From: Merdimonas faecis
GTDB taxonomy: Bacteria > Bacillota > Clostridia > Lachnospirales > Lachnospiraceae
Direction: 5' to 3'
NCBI RefSeq assembly: GCF_001754075.1
Contig: NZ_MIEH01000014.1
Location: forward strand, 62,001 to 126,000
Length of the DNA: 64,000 nucleotides
A program made the position numbers and the translations under genes. The notes beneath the pieces were generated by a model. That model was not told the DNA's origin, did no database searches, and was given only the letters and a program-made list of their open reading frames with translations. Below, piece after piece: positions 8,306 to 16,912 of the stretch (within the stretch, counting starts at the first letter, position 1; every line of letters begins with the position of its first letter).

Positions 8306-8355
8306 TTGACTTCTCCCAGATACGGTGCTATGATAATGATATCAAAATGATATCA
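8306..8355 (+). promoter_or_regulatory. Promoter and paired operator-like repeats before the SPFH gene
   Basis: TTGACT (8306-8311), a 17-base spacer and TATGAT (8329-8334) form a good sigma-A promoter. Directly downstream, AATGATATCA occurs twice (8335-8344 and 8346-8355), 11 bases apart or one helical turn. Each copy contains the palindrome TGATATCA. This is the arrangement of a repressor bound over the start of transcription. Confidence 0.72.
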
Positions 8356-8379
8356 CAACTCAGAGAGAGGAGAGTCACT

Positions 8380-9366
8380 ATGAAGAAAGAAAATGTACAG
8401 GAAAAAGTGCTGCATCCGGCCAGTGGATATCTGATGCTTCTTTTCGGGTTAGTTATATTGATTGCAGGGATTGGAGGCATTATTGCGGGATCGGTTGTGG
8501 GAACTATGAACGAAAATGGAGTGCTGATCGGTGTAGGCGTCTGCGTGGGGACAATCCTGATTATCGCTGGGATTCTGTTTCTGTGCGGGCTGAAAGTACT
8601 GAATCCTAATGAAGCATATGTGCTGACATTATTTGGAAATTATTATGGAACGATCAAACAGGAAGGATTCTTCTGGACGAATCCTTTCTGCTCGGCGATC
8701 AATCCGACAGTAAAAGCATTGCCGGTTGTAACGGGAAAGGTGGAAGGTTCTGTCGGGACCATATCTGTGGGAGCCGGAAAGAAGGTTTCCATGCGGATGA
8801 TGACACTGGACAATAAAAAACAGAAGGTAAATGATCTTATGGGGAACCCGGTAGAGATAGGAGCGGTTGTGATCTGGCGCGTGGTAGATCCTACCAAAGC
8901 TGTGATCAACGTGGAAAACTATAAGAATTACCTGTCTATTCAGTGTGATGCAATCATCCGGAATACGGCAAGGCAGTATCCTTATGATACGAATGAGAGC
9001 GGGGATGAGAAATCCTTGCGGGGAAGCAGCCAGGAGATTGCAGACATCATGTGTCAGGAGCTTCAGAAGAAAACAGAAGATGCGGGTATCAAGATTGAAG
9101 AGGTGCGGATCACCCATCTGGCTTATGCGCCTGAGATTGCATCCGCAATGCTGCAGAGGCAGCAGGCTGCCGCTATCATTGACGCCAGACAGAAGATCGT
9201 GGAAGGTGCTGTCGGCATGGTAGAGATGGCACTGACAAAGCTGAATGAAAACGAGATCGTTGAGCTTGATGAGGAGCGTAAAGCAGCCATGGTCAGCAAC
9301 CTGCTGGTAGTCCTGTGCGGCAATAAAGAGGCTCAGCCTATTGTAAACAGCGGAACACTGTATTAA
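8380..9366 (+). CDS. SPFH/Band 7 (prohibitin-stomatin type) membrane protein
   Basis: The protein has 328 residues. Two hydrophobic segments (about 17-40 and 48-70) anchor it, followed by [22 protein letters not shown] and an SPFH domain running to about 285. An Ala/Gln/Glu-rich helix with [20 protein letters not shown] is typical of the end of the domain. Such proteins build oligomeric scaffolds in membrane microdomains. ATG 8380 follows GAGAGGAGAG. The next gene, a small ribbon-helix-helix-type protein, may be translated from the same message. Regulation is probably through the TGATATCA repeats. Confidence 0.82.
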   Translation: MKKENVQEKVLHPASGYLMLLFGLVILIAGIGGIIAGSVVGTMNENGVLIGVGVCVGTILIIAGILFLCGLKVLNPNEAYVLTLFGNYYGTIKQEGFFWTNPFCSAINPTVKALPVVTGKVEGSVGTISVGAGKKVSMRMMTLDNKKQKVNDLMGNPVEIGAVVIWRVVDPTKAVINVENYKNYLSIQCDAIIRNTARQYPYDTNESGDEKSLRGSSQEIADIMCQELQKKTEDAGIKIEEVRITHLAYAPEIASAMLQRQQAAAIIDARQKIVEGAVGMVEMALTKLNENEIVELDEERKAAMVSNLLVVLCGNKEAQPIVNSGTLY

Positions 9367-9450
9367 CGAAGGCCTGGGAAAGGTAACGGCGGCAGACATA
9401 AGAGTCACCAGATCGGCTGCCGGAAAACTGGACGGAAAGGGGGCGTGCTT

Positions 9451-9633
9451 TTGGGAAAAGAGGATAAAGCGGCGGAAAAATCAAAAGCCAAGAAACAGGT
9501 CCCCCTGCGCCTGTCACAGAAGCTGTATGATGAGATCGCTCAGTGGGCGGAAGATGATTTCCGGTCAATGAACGGTCAGATCGAGTACCTTTTGACAGAG
9601 TGCGTGAAGCGCCGGAAGGGAAAAAAGGAATAA
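9451..9633 (+). CDS. Small Arc-like ribbon-helix-helix protein
   Basis: This protein of 60 residues starts with TTG at 9451, 7 bases after AAAGGGGG; a GTG at 9445 would be too close. After a Lys-rich leader it reads QVPLRLSQKLYDEIAQWAED, then DDFRSMNGQIEYLLTECVKRR. This is the strand plus two-helix pattern of Arc/MetJ-type DNA-binding proteins. It lies 84 bases after the SPFH gene and before a strong hairpin, so the two form an operon. In related clostridia a protein like this travels with SPFH genes. A role in binding the upstream repeats is only a guess. Confidence 0.7.
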   Translation: MGKEDKAAEKSKAKKQVPLRLSQKLYDEIAQWAEDDFRSMNGQIEYLLTECVKRRKGKKE

Positions 9634-9667
9634 ATAGGATCTTAAAACGAGATTTCCGTAGATGGTG

Positions 9668-9710
9668 CAGGAAAAGGACGTATTGCGAAAAGCGATACGT
9701 CCTTTTCCTG
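9668..9710. terminator. Long-stem terminator after the SPFH operon
   Basis: A perfect 16-bp stem, CAGGAAAAGGACGTAT (9668-9683) with ATACGTCCTTTTCCTG (9695-9710), has an 11-base loop. The 3' arm itself contains CCTTTTCC but no long T-run follows. The stem is symmetric, so it could act in both directions. Confidence 0.7.
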
Positions 9711-9909
9711 TGTGGTATATGGTCTTGATGACAGGAAGCAGAAATAAGGGAAAAAACCAGAGAAAATAGTTTGTACCACTTTTCTTCAGTTATTTTTCGT
9801 GTATACTGTTTAGAGGGAAATAAAGAAGAGGGGAATGTACTGCAAAAACAGAATTTCAGATAATTTGTGGGCGGGTAAAACAAATGAGGAAGATGAAGGA
9901 GAGGGTAAA

Positions 9910-10752
9910 ATGTTAAAGATCATGCATAAAATTGACAGGAGAAAAGCAGCGGCAGTGCTTGTGATCCTTTTAGTGATGATTCTTTCGGTGACTGTTTTTT
10001 CAAAGGCGGCAAGCGACCCGGAGAATCATGCGGAAACAATCGAAGCGCTCGATGAAAAGAAAGAGGATGTCCTGAAACTGACGGCGACATCAGCGGCAGC
10101 GGCCACTGCGCTTGCGGCAATACCCGGCGACGCGACGACACCTGTGGCAAATAAAATGGCGGATCTGTCATCGTATTTTTTGATCATTCTGATGGTTGTT
10201 TTCCTGGAAAAGTATTTGGTCACGCTTACAGGATATGCAGCATTTACAATATTGATTCCGGCAGCATGTGCACTGTTGATAGTGGGGATATGTGTGAATC
10301 GGACGTTTCTTCAGGTGCTGGCTTTGAAAATAGCCGCATTTGGACTTGTGATATTCCTGATCATCCCAATCAGTATGAATGTTTCGGCGATGATAGAAGA
10401 AACCTATGATCTGAGTGTTGAGGAAACGATGGAAGAGGCGGAGGGAATCACGGAAGAAATAGATGAAAGTACGGATTCAGAGGGTAATATTGTAGAGAAA
10501 GCCTTATCCAAGATCAAGGATGGAGCAGAGGGGCTGCTGAAAAAAGGCGAAACTCTTCTGAACCATTTTATTGAAACGATTGCTGTAATGCTGGTTACCT
10601 CCTGCCTGATCCCGATCATTGTACTGGTGTTTATGTCCTGGTTTGTCAAAATGTTATTTGGATTGAAGATAAGCGCTCCAAAAGATATGCCGAAACGGAT
10701 TGCCACGAAGTTCCCCGGATATAAAAAAGAAGTGAGCGGGAAACTTTCCTAA
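9910..10752 (+). CDS. Multi-pass membrane protein of unknown function
   Basis: This 280-residue protein starts at ATG 9910, chosen because GAAGGAGAGGG lies just upstream. An N-terminal signal-like helix (about 14-33, VLVILLVMILSVTVFSKA) is followed by an outside Ala/Thr-rich region, a cluster of three helices (about 84-165), an acidic stretch of Glu/Asp (about 170-205) and a further helix (about 222-250). The C-terminal tail is basic. The acidic loop between helices may bind cations or a partner. No family is recognised; it stands alone before spoIIID. Confidence 0.6.
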   Translation: MLKIMHKIDRRKAAAVLVILLVMILSVTVFSKAASDPENHAETIEALDEKKEDVLKLTATSAAAATALAAIPGDATTPVANKMADLSSYFLIILMVVFLEKYLVTLTGYAAFTILIPAACALLIVGICVNRTFLQVLALKIAAFGLVIFLIIPISMNVSAMIEETYDLSVEETMEEAEGITEEIDESTDSEGNIVEKALSKIKDGAEGLLKKGETLLNHFIETIAVMLVTSCLIPIIVLVFMSWFVKMLFGLKISAPKDMPKRIATKFPGYKKEVSGKLS

Positions 10753-10774
10753 GTAAGTGAGCATGACTTCCTTT

Positions 10775-10820
10775 CCCCCTGCATAGATTGTAAAAACAAG
10801 ATGTGCAGGGGGATTTTTCT
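10775..10820 (+). terminator. Terminator hairpin that covers the spoIIID ribosome site
   Basis: CCCCCTGCA (10775-10783) pairs with TGCAGGGGG (10804-10812), and ATTTTTCTT follows. This would end transcription from the upstream membrane-protein gene. The right arm contains AGGGGG, the ribosome site for spoIIID (TTG start at 10820). CATAGATT at 10782-10789 resembles the -10 of sigma-E promoters. Transcripts starting about 7 bases later would lack the left arm and expose the site. The promoter assignment is inference; no convincing -35 was seen. Confidence 0.65.
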
Positions 10821-11074
10821 TGAAGGATTATATTGAAGAGCGGGCGGTGGAGATCGCATACTATATCATCGAGCACAAGGCCACAGTGAGGCAGACGGCA
10901 AAGCAGTTTGGGGTGAGTAAATCGACGATACATAAGGATGTGACGGAGCGTTTGTGGCAGGTGAATCCGGCCCTGGCGGCAGAAGCCAGGAAGGTGCTTG
11001 ATGTCAACAAATCCGAACGCCATATCCGGGGCGGCCTTGCTACAAGGGAGAAGTATCTGCATCAGCATGCATAA
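10820..11074 (+). CDS. spoIIID: Sporulation transcriptional regulator SpoIIID
   Basis: This 84-residue protein starts with TTG at 10820. It reads KDYIEERAVEIAYYIIEH, then the helix-turn-helix TVRQTAKQFGVSKSTIHKDV and LPxxNP-like WQVNPALAAEARKVLD, with a basic tail; the length and sequence match SpoIIID throughout. In the mother cell it switches genes on and off after sigma-E becomes active and leads to sigma-K production. Its presence shows that the organism, or its recent ancestor, makes endospores. Its ribosome site is part of an upstream terminator stem, which may keep it silent outside sporulation. Confidence 0.92.
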   Translation: MKDYIEERAVEIAYYIIEHKATVRQTAKQFGVSKSTIHKDVTERLWQVNPALAAEARKVLDVNKSERHIRGGLATREKYLHQHA

Positions 11075-11138
11075 AAATTTGCTGTTGCATTATTGGAAAA
11101 ATATGTTAATATAGTGCCTGTGAAAAGGAGAGGTTACT

Positions 11139-11369
11139 ATGAACAAAAGATTAGTTGTCTTTCAGGGCCCAAATGACGTTGTGGAATTCGTAAGGAAGGT
11201 TACGAAATATCCATATGATATGGATATGAAGCACGGAAGGTATATCGTTGACGCGAAATCTTTGCTCGGCCTTATGAACCTTGGATTCCAGAAAAAGATT
11301 GAATTAAAAGTCTATGGCGACGATTGTGAGGAGCTTTGGAACGATATCAGAGAATTTGTAGCGGCATAA
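11139..11369 (+). CDS. HPr-like protein lacking the phosphorylated histidine
   Basis: This 76-residue protein has the HPr fold pattern: VDAKSLLGLMNLGFQKKIEL, followed by VYGDDCEELWNDIREFV. In true HPr the first loop reads GLHARPA with the active His15; here the same region reads VFQGPNDVVEFVRKV and contains no histidine. The Ser46 region is present as DAKSLLGL. It therefore cannot act as a PTS phosphocarrier through His15, but might still be a target at Ser or a Crh-like regulator. A site AAAGGAGAGG precedes ATG 11139. A strong terminator follows, so it is a single-gene unit. Confidence 0.75.
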   Translation: MNKRLVVFQGPNDVVEFVRKVTKYPYDMDMKHGRYIVDAKSLLGLMNLGFQKKIELKVYGDDCEELWNDIREFVAA

Positions 11370-11393
11370 AAATGCAGCAGCAAAAGGACTATG

Positions 11394-11428
11394 CAGGAGT
11401 AAAGCAGATATGCTTTGCTCCTGTTTTT
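11394..11428 (+). terminator. Terminator after the HPr-like gene
   Basis: CAGGAGTAAAGCA (11394-11406) pairs with TGCTTTGCTCCTG (11411-11423), giving 13 pairs including one G-U. The loop is GATA and TTTTT follows at 11424-11428. Confidence 0.9.
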
Positions 11429-11510
11429 ATATGCGCTTATCGGAAACTGCATTGACAAATATTCGTGAAAAGAGGATAATGGTTCGAGTCGGAAAGGAAG
11501 ATGAGGGAAC

Positions 11511-12875
11511 TTGAAAAGTTTGGTACAAAAGAAGGATAGAAGCCATTATCTGTTCAGTAACCGGGAGCTTACTGCTTTGATCATCCCGCTGATTATTGAA
11601 CAGATGCTGGCTGTGCTGGTGGGGATGGCCGACAGTATCATGGTGGCGAGCGTCGGGGAAGCAGCAGTGTCTGGTGTTTCCCTGGTAGACAATATTATGG
11701 TGCTGCTGATCAATGTGTTTTCGGCGCTGGCCACAGGAGGCGCTGTCGTAGCGGGGCAGTATCTGGGACAGGGAAGAAAGGAAGGTGCCAGAAAGGCTGC
11801 AGATCAGCTGGTTTGGTTTATCACGATCTGCGCAGTGGCGATTACATTGCTCATTTATGTCTGCCGCTACTGGATCCTGCATGGTGTGTTCGGACAGATT
11901 GATGCTGAAGTGATGGGCCATGCCAATACCTATCTTTTGATCGTAACGGCATCGATTCCCTTTATAGCATTATATAACGGCGGCGCGGCCATTTTCCGGA
12001 CGATGGGAAATTCCCGGATCTCCATGCGGGTATCTATTGTGATGAACATCATCAATGTGACGGGAAATGCGATCCTGATTTATGGAGTACACATGGGAAC
12101 TGCCGGAGTGGCGATCCCGACGCTGGTTTCCAGAATCGTTGCGGCGGTTTTGATCATGGTGCTTCTCTGTGACAGCCGGAGAGAAATATCGGTGACCCCG
12201 TCGCTGAACTATCGCCCTGATTTTATGCTGATCAGGAAAATCCTGAGCGTTGGAATACCAAATGGACTGGAAAACAGTATGTTTCAGCTGGGGAAAATTA
12301 TTGTGCTGAGCCTGGTTTCTACCTTTGGGACTTATGCAATCGCAGCCAATGCTGTTTCCAATACTCTGGCTTCATTCCAGGTCCTGCCGGGAATGGCCAT
12401 TGCACTTGCGGTCACCACGGTGATTGCAAGGTGTGTCGGGGCGGGGGATTATGAACAGGTGAAATATTATACCAGAAAATTAATCCTGATCACCCACGGA
12501 GCGCTGGTAATTACAAATGTTGTCATTGTGGTGGCGCTTCCATTCATCTTAAAGGTTTACCATCTGTCGGATATCACAGCAGAGACAACTTCGCAGATCG
12601 TTATTTTTTATGCAGTCTGCAGCGTGCTGTTCTGGCCGTTATCATTTACCCTCCCGGCTACATTCCGGGCATCCGGTGATGCGAAAATGTGTATGATCAT
12701 TTCGGTGGTGTCTATGTGGATATTCCGGGTCATTTTCAGCTATGTGCTGGGCGAATATCTGGGCATGGGCGTATTCGGAGTGTGGGTGGCTATGATCATC
12801 GACTGGCTGGTACGGGAGAGCTGTTTTGTGATAAGGTACCGCAGCGGGAAATGGAAACACCAGGCTATTTCTTAA
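11511..12875 (+). CDS. MATE-family efflux transporter
   Basis: This 454-residue protein has twelve hydrophobic helices in two related halves. The N-terminal block LIIPLIIEQMLAVLVGMADS followed by IMVASVGEAAVSGVSLVDNI is typical of MATE carriers, as are GIPNGLENSMFQLGKI in the second half and the LP-ATFRASGD block. They export cationic drugs or metabolites using sodium or proton gradients. The start is TTG 11511, 4 bases after GAGGG; the upstream spacing is short but no better start exists in frame. The gene stands alone, and its substrate is not predictable. Confidence 0.87.
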   Translation: MKSLVQKKDRSHYLFSNRELTALIIPLIIEQMLAVLVGMADSIMVASVGEAAVSGVSLVDNIMVLLINVFSALATGGAVVAGQYLGQGRKEGARKAADQLVWFITICAVAITLLIYVCRYWILHGVFGQIDAEVMGHANTYLLIVTASIPFIALYNGGAAIFRTMGNSRISMRVSIVMNIINVTGNAILIYGVHMGTAGVAIPTLVSRIVAAVLIMVLLCDSRREISVTPSLNYRPDFMLIRKILSVGIPNGLENSMFQLGKIIVLSLVSTFGTYAIAANAVSNTLASFQVLPGMAIALAVTTVIARCVGAGDYEQVKYYTRKLILITHGALVITNVVIVVALPFILKVYHLSDITAETTSQIVIFYAVCSVLFWPLSFTLPATFRASGDAKMCMIISVVSMWIFRVIFSYVLGEYLGMGVFGVWVAMIIDWLVRESCFVIRYRSGKWKHQAIS

Positions 12876-13006
12876 GGGGAATTTTCGCAGGAACGTAGAA
12901 AAATGTCATTGTAAAAGTGGATTTCCTACTTTATAATAAATAGATACAATGATTTTCGAAAAAGAAAATGTAGTTGTTTTGACAGTGTATATAAGGAGGA
13001 ACAAGG

Positions 13007-14554
13007 GTGAAAAGAGAGTTAGTCATTGTCCTGGATTTTGGCGGGCAGTATAACCAGCTGGTGGCAAGACGTGTCCGGGAATGTAATGTATATTGTGAGA
13101 TTTATTCTTATCGGATTGATATTGAAAAGATCAAAGCCATGAATCCTAAGGGAATTATCCTGACCGGAGGACCAAACAGCTGTTATCTGGAGGATTCCCC
13201 CACATATTCCAGAGAATTATTTGAACTGGGAATCCCGGTACTTGGCCTGTGCTATGGGGCGCAGCTGATGATGCATGTGCTGGGGGGCAAGGTAGAACGT
13301 GCAGACGTGAGAGAGTACGGCAAGACGGAAGTCCTGATCGACAAGAAGACTTCCAAAGTATTCCAGGATGTATCTGAAAAGACTGTATGCTGGATGAGCC
13401 ATTTCGATTACATTTCAGAGATCGCACCGGGATTTGAGATCACAGCGCACACAGCAGACTGCCCGACAGCAGCGGCAGAAAATGAAGAAAAGAAGCTGTA
13501 TGCGATCCAATTCCATCCGGAAGTGCTTCACACACAGGAAGGAACGAAAATGCTCTTTAACTTTGTGCGGAATGTCTGCGGATGTGCAGGAGACTGGAAG
13601 ATGGACTCCTTTGTAGAGAGTTCCATCGAGGCAATCCGTGAGAAGGTGGGAGACGGCAAGGTATTGTTGGCGTTATCCGGCGGCGTGGATTCATCTGTGG
13701 CAGCAGGACTTCTTTCCAGAGCTATCGGAAAGCAGCTGACCTGTGTATTTGTTGATCATGGCCTCCTCAGAAAAAATGAAGGGGACGAAGTAGAGGCAGT
13801 CTTCGGACCGGAAGGGGATTTTGACCTGAATTTTATCCGTGTCAATGCACAGGAAAGATATTATGGCAAGCTGGCCGGTGTGACAGAGCCGGAGCAGAAG
13901 CGTAAGATTATCGGCGAGGAGTTTATCCGCGTATTTGAGGAAGAGGCAAAGAAGATCGGCGCCGTAGACTTCCTGGCGCAGGGAACTATTTATCCGGATG
14001 TGGTAGAGAGCGGTCTGGGCGGAGAATCCGCTGTGATCAAATCTCATCATAACGTAGGCGGACTTCCGGATTACGTTGATTTTAAAGAAATCATCGAGCC
14101 GCTTCGTGATCTTTTCAAAGACGAAGTAAGAAAAGCAGGACTGGAACTGGGACTTCCGAAAGAACTGGTATTCCGTCAGCCGTTCCCGGGACCGGGACTC
14201 GGTATCCGTATCATCGGAGAGGTGACGGCAGAGAAGGTAAAGATCGTGCAGGATGCTGACGCTATTTACCGGGAAGAGATCGCAAATGCCGGACTGGACC
14301 AGGAAATCAATCAGTATTTTGCGGCACTGACTAATATGCGTTCTGTTGGCGTCATGGGAGACGAAAGGACTTATGACTATGCAGTGGCGCTGCGTGCGGT
14401 GAAGACGATTGATTTCATGACAGCCGAGGCGGCGGAGATCCCGTATGAGGTGCTGCAGAAGGTGATGAGCAGGATCATTAATGAGGTCAAGGGGGTTAAC
14501 CGGGTATTTTACGATTTGACCAGTAAACCGCCGGGGACGATAGAGTTCGAGTGA
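13007..14554 (+). CDS. guaA: GMP synthase (glutamine-hydrolysing)
   Basis: This 515-residue enzyme of guanine nucleotide synthesis converts XMP to GMP with ATP and glutamine. The glutaminase domain has GLCYGAQLM (nucleophile Cys) and the HPEVLHT catalytic His/Glu. The ATP-pyrophosphatase domain has LSGGVDSS, and the dimerisation domain has [13 protein letters not shown] and ends in KPPGTIEFE. The start is GTG at 13007 after AAGGAGGA; about 130 bases upstream hold no recognisable riboswitch. The last codons (GAG TTC GAG) contain the attachment core of two tandem mobile elements, so the gene is left intact but its natural downstream region has been displaced. Confidence 0.97.
   Translation: MKRELVIVLDFGGQYNQLVARRVRECNVYCEIYSYRIDIEKIKAMNPKGIILTGGPNSCYLEDSPTYSRELFELGIPVLGLCYGAQLMMHVLGGKVERADVREYGKTEVLIDKKTSKVFQDVSEKTVCWMSHFDYISEIAPGFEITAHTADCPTAAAENEEKKLYAIQFHPEVLHTQEGTKMLFNFVRNVCGCAGDWKMDSFVESSIEAIREKVGDGKVLLALSGGVDSSVAAGLLSRAIGKQLTCVFVDHGLLRKNEGDEVEAVFGPEGDFDLNFIRVNAQERYYGKLAGVTEPEQKRKIIGEEFIRVFEEEAKKIGAVDFLAQGTIYPDVVESGLGGESAVIKSHHNVGGLPDYVDFKEIIEPLRDLFKDEVRKAGLELGLPKELVFRQPFPGPGLGIRIIGEVTAEKVKIVQDADAIYREEIANAGLDQEINQYFAALTNMRSVGVMGDERTYDYAVALRAVKTIDFMTAEAAEIPYEVLQKVMSRIINEVKGVNRVFYDLTSKPPGTIEFE
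14543..14550 (+). other. attL core at the 3' end of guaA
   Basis: GAGTTCGA in the last codons of guaA recurs at 22280 and 35953, where it extends to GAGTTCGAATAG. The three copies mark the left end, the junction and the right end of two elements. The 3' end of guaA is a known target of tyrosine integrases in Firmicutes. True crossover positions need the empty site from a related genome. Confidence 0.8.
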
Positions 14555-14613
14555 TGAAATTGGATTTAGAAAGCTAGTGTTTATGCGGGTTGCAAGCAAA
14601 TTTGTTTAGGCGC

Positions 14614-14631
14614 TGGCAACGATTTGGCAAC
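14614..14631 (+). repeat. Left arm-type repeats of element 1
   Basis: TGGCAAC occurs at 14614-14620 and 14625-14631, exactly 11 bases apart and 63 bases from the core. The same pair sits near the other end of the element. Paired direct repeats next to the ends are where the N-terminal domain of Tn916-like integrases binds. Confidence 0.7.
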
Positions 14632-14678
14632 ATTTTCAACATCACGCACTAAATAATTACATCAATGGCATAAGAAAA

Positions 14679-14728
14679 ACCTTGCTGATTTTCAGATATG
14701 GAAACTGAATATCGGCAAGGTCTTTTTT
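14679..14728. terminator. Terminator between guaA and the element 1 repressor
   Basis: ACCTTGCTGAT (14679-14689) pairs with ATCGGCAAGGT (14711-14721, one G-U pair), followed by CTTTTTT; A-runs on the other side make it bidirectional. It closely resembles the hairpin at 35987-36033 beyond the right end of element 2, including the inner TTTCAG/CTGA pair. Confidence 0.85.
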
Positions 14729-14732
14729 ATGC

Positions 14733-15293
14733 TTATTTCTGCTTTTTCTTTTTAGATGTTTTCTTTTCTTCTTTCTCGATTTTCTGAAATTCTTCCATGA
14801 GCATATCACTGACCGCCTGTGAGGGGACTTTCGCCCAATGCTTTGAGGTGTCCAGTTCCGGGTACTTGTACCGCCACTGGTCGTATTCCTCTTTGGTAAT
14901 CTCGCCCTGTTCCAGTTTGGCGGCTTGCTCCTGCCATGCGTGGAACATATCGAACATGGACGTATAAGTGGAATAGTCGGACTTGTCAAGGCGCAGGCAG
15001 ATTTCCCCGTCAATCTCCCCGATTTTCAGCCCGTACATATCTTCCAACGCAAAGAGCGTGTGCATAAGCCCGGTATAGGTATCAATATCCGGCACGGTGA
15101 GGGCGTGGGTGCTTACATCAAAGATATTCGCCATTTCTTTTACAAGGTCGTGCTTCGGTGTCCTTGCTTCGGTTTCATACTGTGCCATACGGACATCAGA
15201 GGTCTTTCCGAGAAATCCGAGGATTTCGCCTAACTGTTTCTGTGTCATGCCTTTTCGGTTGCGGAAAAAGCGGATACGTTTGCCGATTGCCAT
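14733..15293 (-). CDS. XRE-family repressor of element 1
   Basis: This 186-residue protein begins with an XRE helix-turn-helix: GKRIRFFRNRKGMTQKQLGE, then SDVRMAQYETEARTP. The C-terminal part is acidic with a Lys-rich end and resembles the repressor-like proteins found beside Xis/Int modules in clostridial mobile elements. It is transcribed away from xis-int, across a region with three CTTAAAC-type inverted repeats that are likely operators. By analogy it controls excision and transfer. A similar but distant protein (23519-24103) occupies the same place in element 2. Confidence 0.78.
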   Translation of the reverse strand: MAIGKRIRFFRNRKGMTQKQLGEILGFLGKTSDVRMAQYETEARTPKHDLVKEMANIFDVSTHALTVPDIDTYTGLMHTLFALEDMYGLKIGEIDGEICLRLDKSDYSTYTSMFDMFHAWQEQAAKLEQGEITKEEYDQWRYKYPELDTSKHWAKVPSQAVSDMLMEEFQKIEKEEKKTSKKKKQK

Positions 15294-15629
15294 AATAAAA
15301 CCTCCGTTATTGTGAAGTGAGGTAAAGTCATGCCAGCTTGATTACGCTCCGCTTCATCTCGCTGTGGCGGTGCGCCATATACGCCTGTCAGAAAGCAGTT
15401 CAGCGTGTGCAAGCACCCGCCGTCCTGTTTTCTTCCAGTCGTGCATGACTTTACTTAAACAAATCTGTTGAAGTTAGTATAACATGGTGCAATAGGAATA
15501 GCAAGAATAACTTAAATAAAAAAAGTTAAGATTTTCTTGAAAACCACTTGACTTAACGGAATTTATTTAGTATTCTATATGCAACACTTAAACAAAAACA
15601 GTTAAACATTGAAAGGAGGGGATATCTGA
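15294..15629. promoter_or_regulatory. Control region of element 1 with operator repeats and xis promoter
   Basis: Three similar inverted repeats are seen at 15453-15474, 15511-15530 and 15586-15607. The core form is ACTTAAAC, a 5-8 base AT-rich spacer, then GTTAAA or GTTGAAG. A fourth copy lies at 22241-22262 near the right end. A promoter, TTGACT (15548-15553), 17 bases, TATTCT (15571-15576), points to xis-int, with the third repeat just after its -10. The layout suggests repression of excision by the divergent XRE protein. The segment from about 15340 to 15440 is GC-rich and holds nothing I recognise. Confidence 0.65.
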
Positions 15630-15809
15630 ATGACAGAAAAATCTTTTATGACAGTGGAGGAAGTGGCAGCGGAACTGCGTGTGTCAAAGTCAAAAGCCTA
15701 TCAGATTGTAAGGGAACTCAACGCAGAAATGCAGAAACAGGGCTATCTGACGGTGGCAGGACGTGTGAACGCTACATTTTTTCATAAAAAAGTATGTTAC
15801 AGCGAATAG
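15630..15809 (+). CDS. Excisionase-like small DNA-binding protein
   Basis: The protein has 59 residues and reads MTEKSFMTVEEVAAELRVSK, then SKAYQIVRELNAEMQKQGY and an aromatic/basic end, FFHKKVCYSE. The winged-helix pattern (VEEVAAELRVSKSKAYQIV) matches the excisionase/MerR-like family. A counterpart in element 2 (24316-24510) has the same length class and layout, SKAYDIVREMNQELENAGY. ATG 15630 follows AAAGGAGGGG. It sits 16 bases before the integrase and is expected to direct excision. The short length is normal for the family. Confidence 0.75.
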   Translation: MTEKSFMTVEEVAAELRVSKSKAYQIVRELNAEMQKQGYLTVAGRVNATFFHKKVCYSE

Positions 15810-15825
15810 AAGGGAGTTGATTTAG

Positions 15826-16908
15826 ATGGCTGTATACAAGGACAACGCTACGGGGACGTGGCGGGTAATCTACCGCTTTACCAACTGGAAAGGAGAGAGG
15901 AAACAGACACAAAAGAGGGGCTTTGCAACCAAAAGGGAAGCGCAGGCGTGGGAACATGAAGCAATGCTCAAACAGGGTGCAAAGCTGGATATGACTTTCG
16001 GCAGTTTCTTTGAAGTGTACGAAGCCGACAAGAAGCAGCGTGTCAAGGAAAGCACTTGGGAGTCCAAAAGCCATGTGATACGGACAAAGATTTTACCATA
16101 CTTTGAAAACCGCAAAATCGCAGAGATTGAAGCAAAGGACGTGATAGCGTGGCAGAATGAGTTAATGGCTTACCGGGACGAGAAAGGCAAGCCCTATTCC
16201 GCAGATTATTTGAGGACGATACACGCACAACTGACGGCGATATTCAACCATGCGGTAAACTTTTATAACCTGCCCTACAATCCGGCAAGACGGGCAGGGA
16301 CGATTGGGAGCGAAGCCGTTAAGGAAATGGACTTTTGGACGAAAGAAGAATACTTGAAATTCTCCGAAGCCATGATGGATAAGCCCCGTTCCTATTATGC
16401 GTTTGAAATGCTTTACTGGTGCGGTATGCGTTCCGGCGAACTGCTTGCGCTCACGCCTGCTGATATTGATTTTGAGAAGCAGACAGTCACAATCAGCAAG
16501 ACTTTCCACCGTTCCAAAGGGCGTGACATTATCACAAGCCCAAAGACGAAAAAAAGCAACCGCACAATCAAAATGCCGCCGTTTCTGTGTGAGGAAATGC
16601 AGGAGTACATCAAAATGCTTTATGACATCAAGCCGGACGAACGTTTATTTACGGTCACAAAATCCTACCTCAATCACGAAATGGAGCGAGGGGCGAAGCA
16701 GGCGGGCGTTAAGAAAATCCGTGTCCACGATATTCGCCATAGTGCGGTTTCGCTGTTAATCAACATGGGATTTTCGGTACTGGCGATTGGGGAGCGCATG
16801 GGGCATGAAGCAGAGAAAATCACTTACCGTTACGCCCACCTGTTCCCTACGGTGCAGACGGAAATGGCGGAGAAATTGGAAATGGAGAGAATGACAAAGG
16901 AGGACTAA
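15826..16908 (+). CDS. int: Tyrosine integrase of element 1
   Basis: This 360-residue protein has a small N-terminal AP2-like arm-binding domain (TWRVIYRFTNWKGERK, TKREAQAWE), a core-binding helical domain (about 60-155) and a catalytic domain. Catalytic residues can be read: Arg in CGMRSGELLAL, HDIRHS (His/Arg) and MGHE, and the nucleophile in ITYRYAHLFP. It should recombine the GAGTTCGA core at guaA. It is separated from the ends by the repressor and xis genes, unlike the integrase of element 2. It overlaps none of its neighbours; MobC-like starts 4 bases later. Confidence 0.9.
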   Translation: MAVYKDNATGTWRVIYRFTNWKGERKQTQKRGFATKREAQAWEHEAMLKQGAKLDMTFGSFFEVYEADKKQRVKESTWESKSHVIRTKILPYFENRKIAEIEAKDVIAWQNELMAYRDEKGKPYSADYLRTIHAQLTAIFNHAVNFYNLPYNPARRAGTIGSEAVKEMDFWTKEEYLKFSEAMMDKPRSYYAFEMLYWCGMRSGELLALTPADIDFEKQTVTISKTFHRSKGRDIITSPKTKKSNRTIKMPPFLCEEMQEYIKMLYDIKPDERLFTVTKSYLNHEMERGAKQAGVKKIRVHDIRHSAVSLLINMGFSVLAIGERMGHEAEKITYRYAHLFPTVQTEMAEKLEMERMTKED

Positions 16909-16912
16909 GAAC

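Noticed and set aside
8629-9408. 259-codon open frame opposite the SPFH gene
   Set aside because: Fully overlapped by a well-supported gene with promoter and ribosome site; no similarity to a known family.
13691-14599. 302-codon open frame on the minus strand over guaA
   Set aside because: guaA is unmistakable on the plus strand; this frame is a shadow without a start site or motifs.
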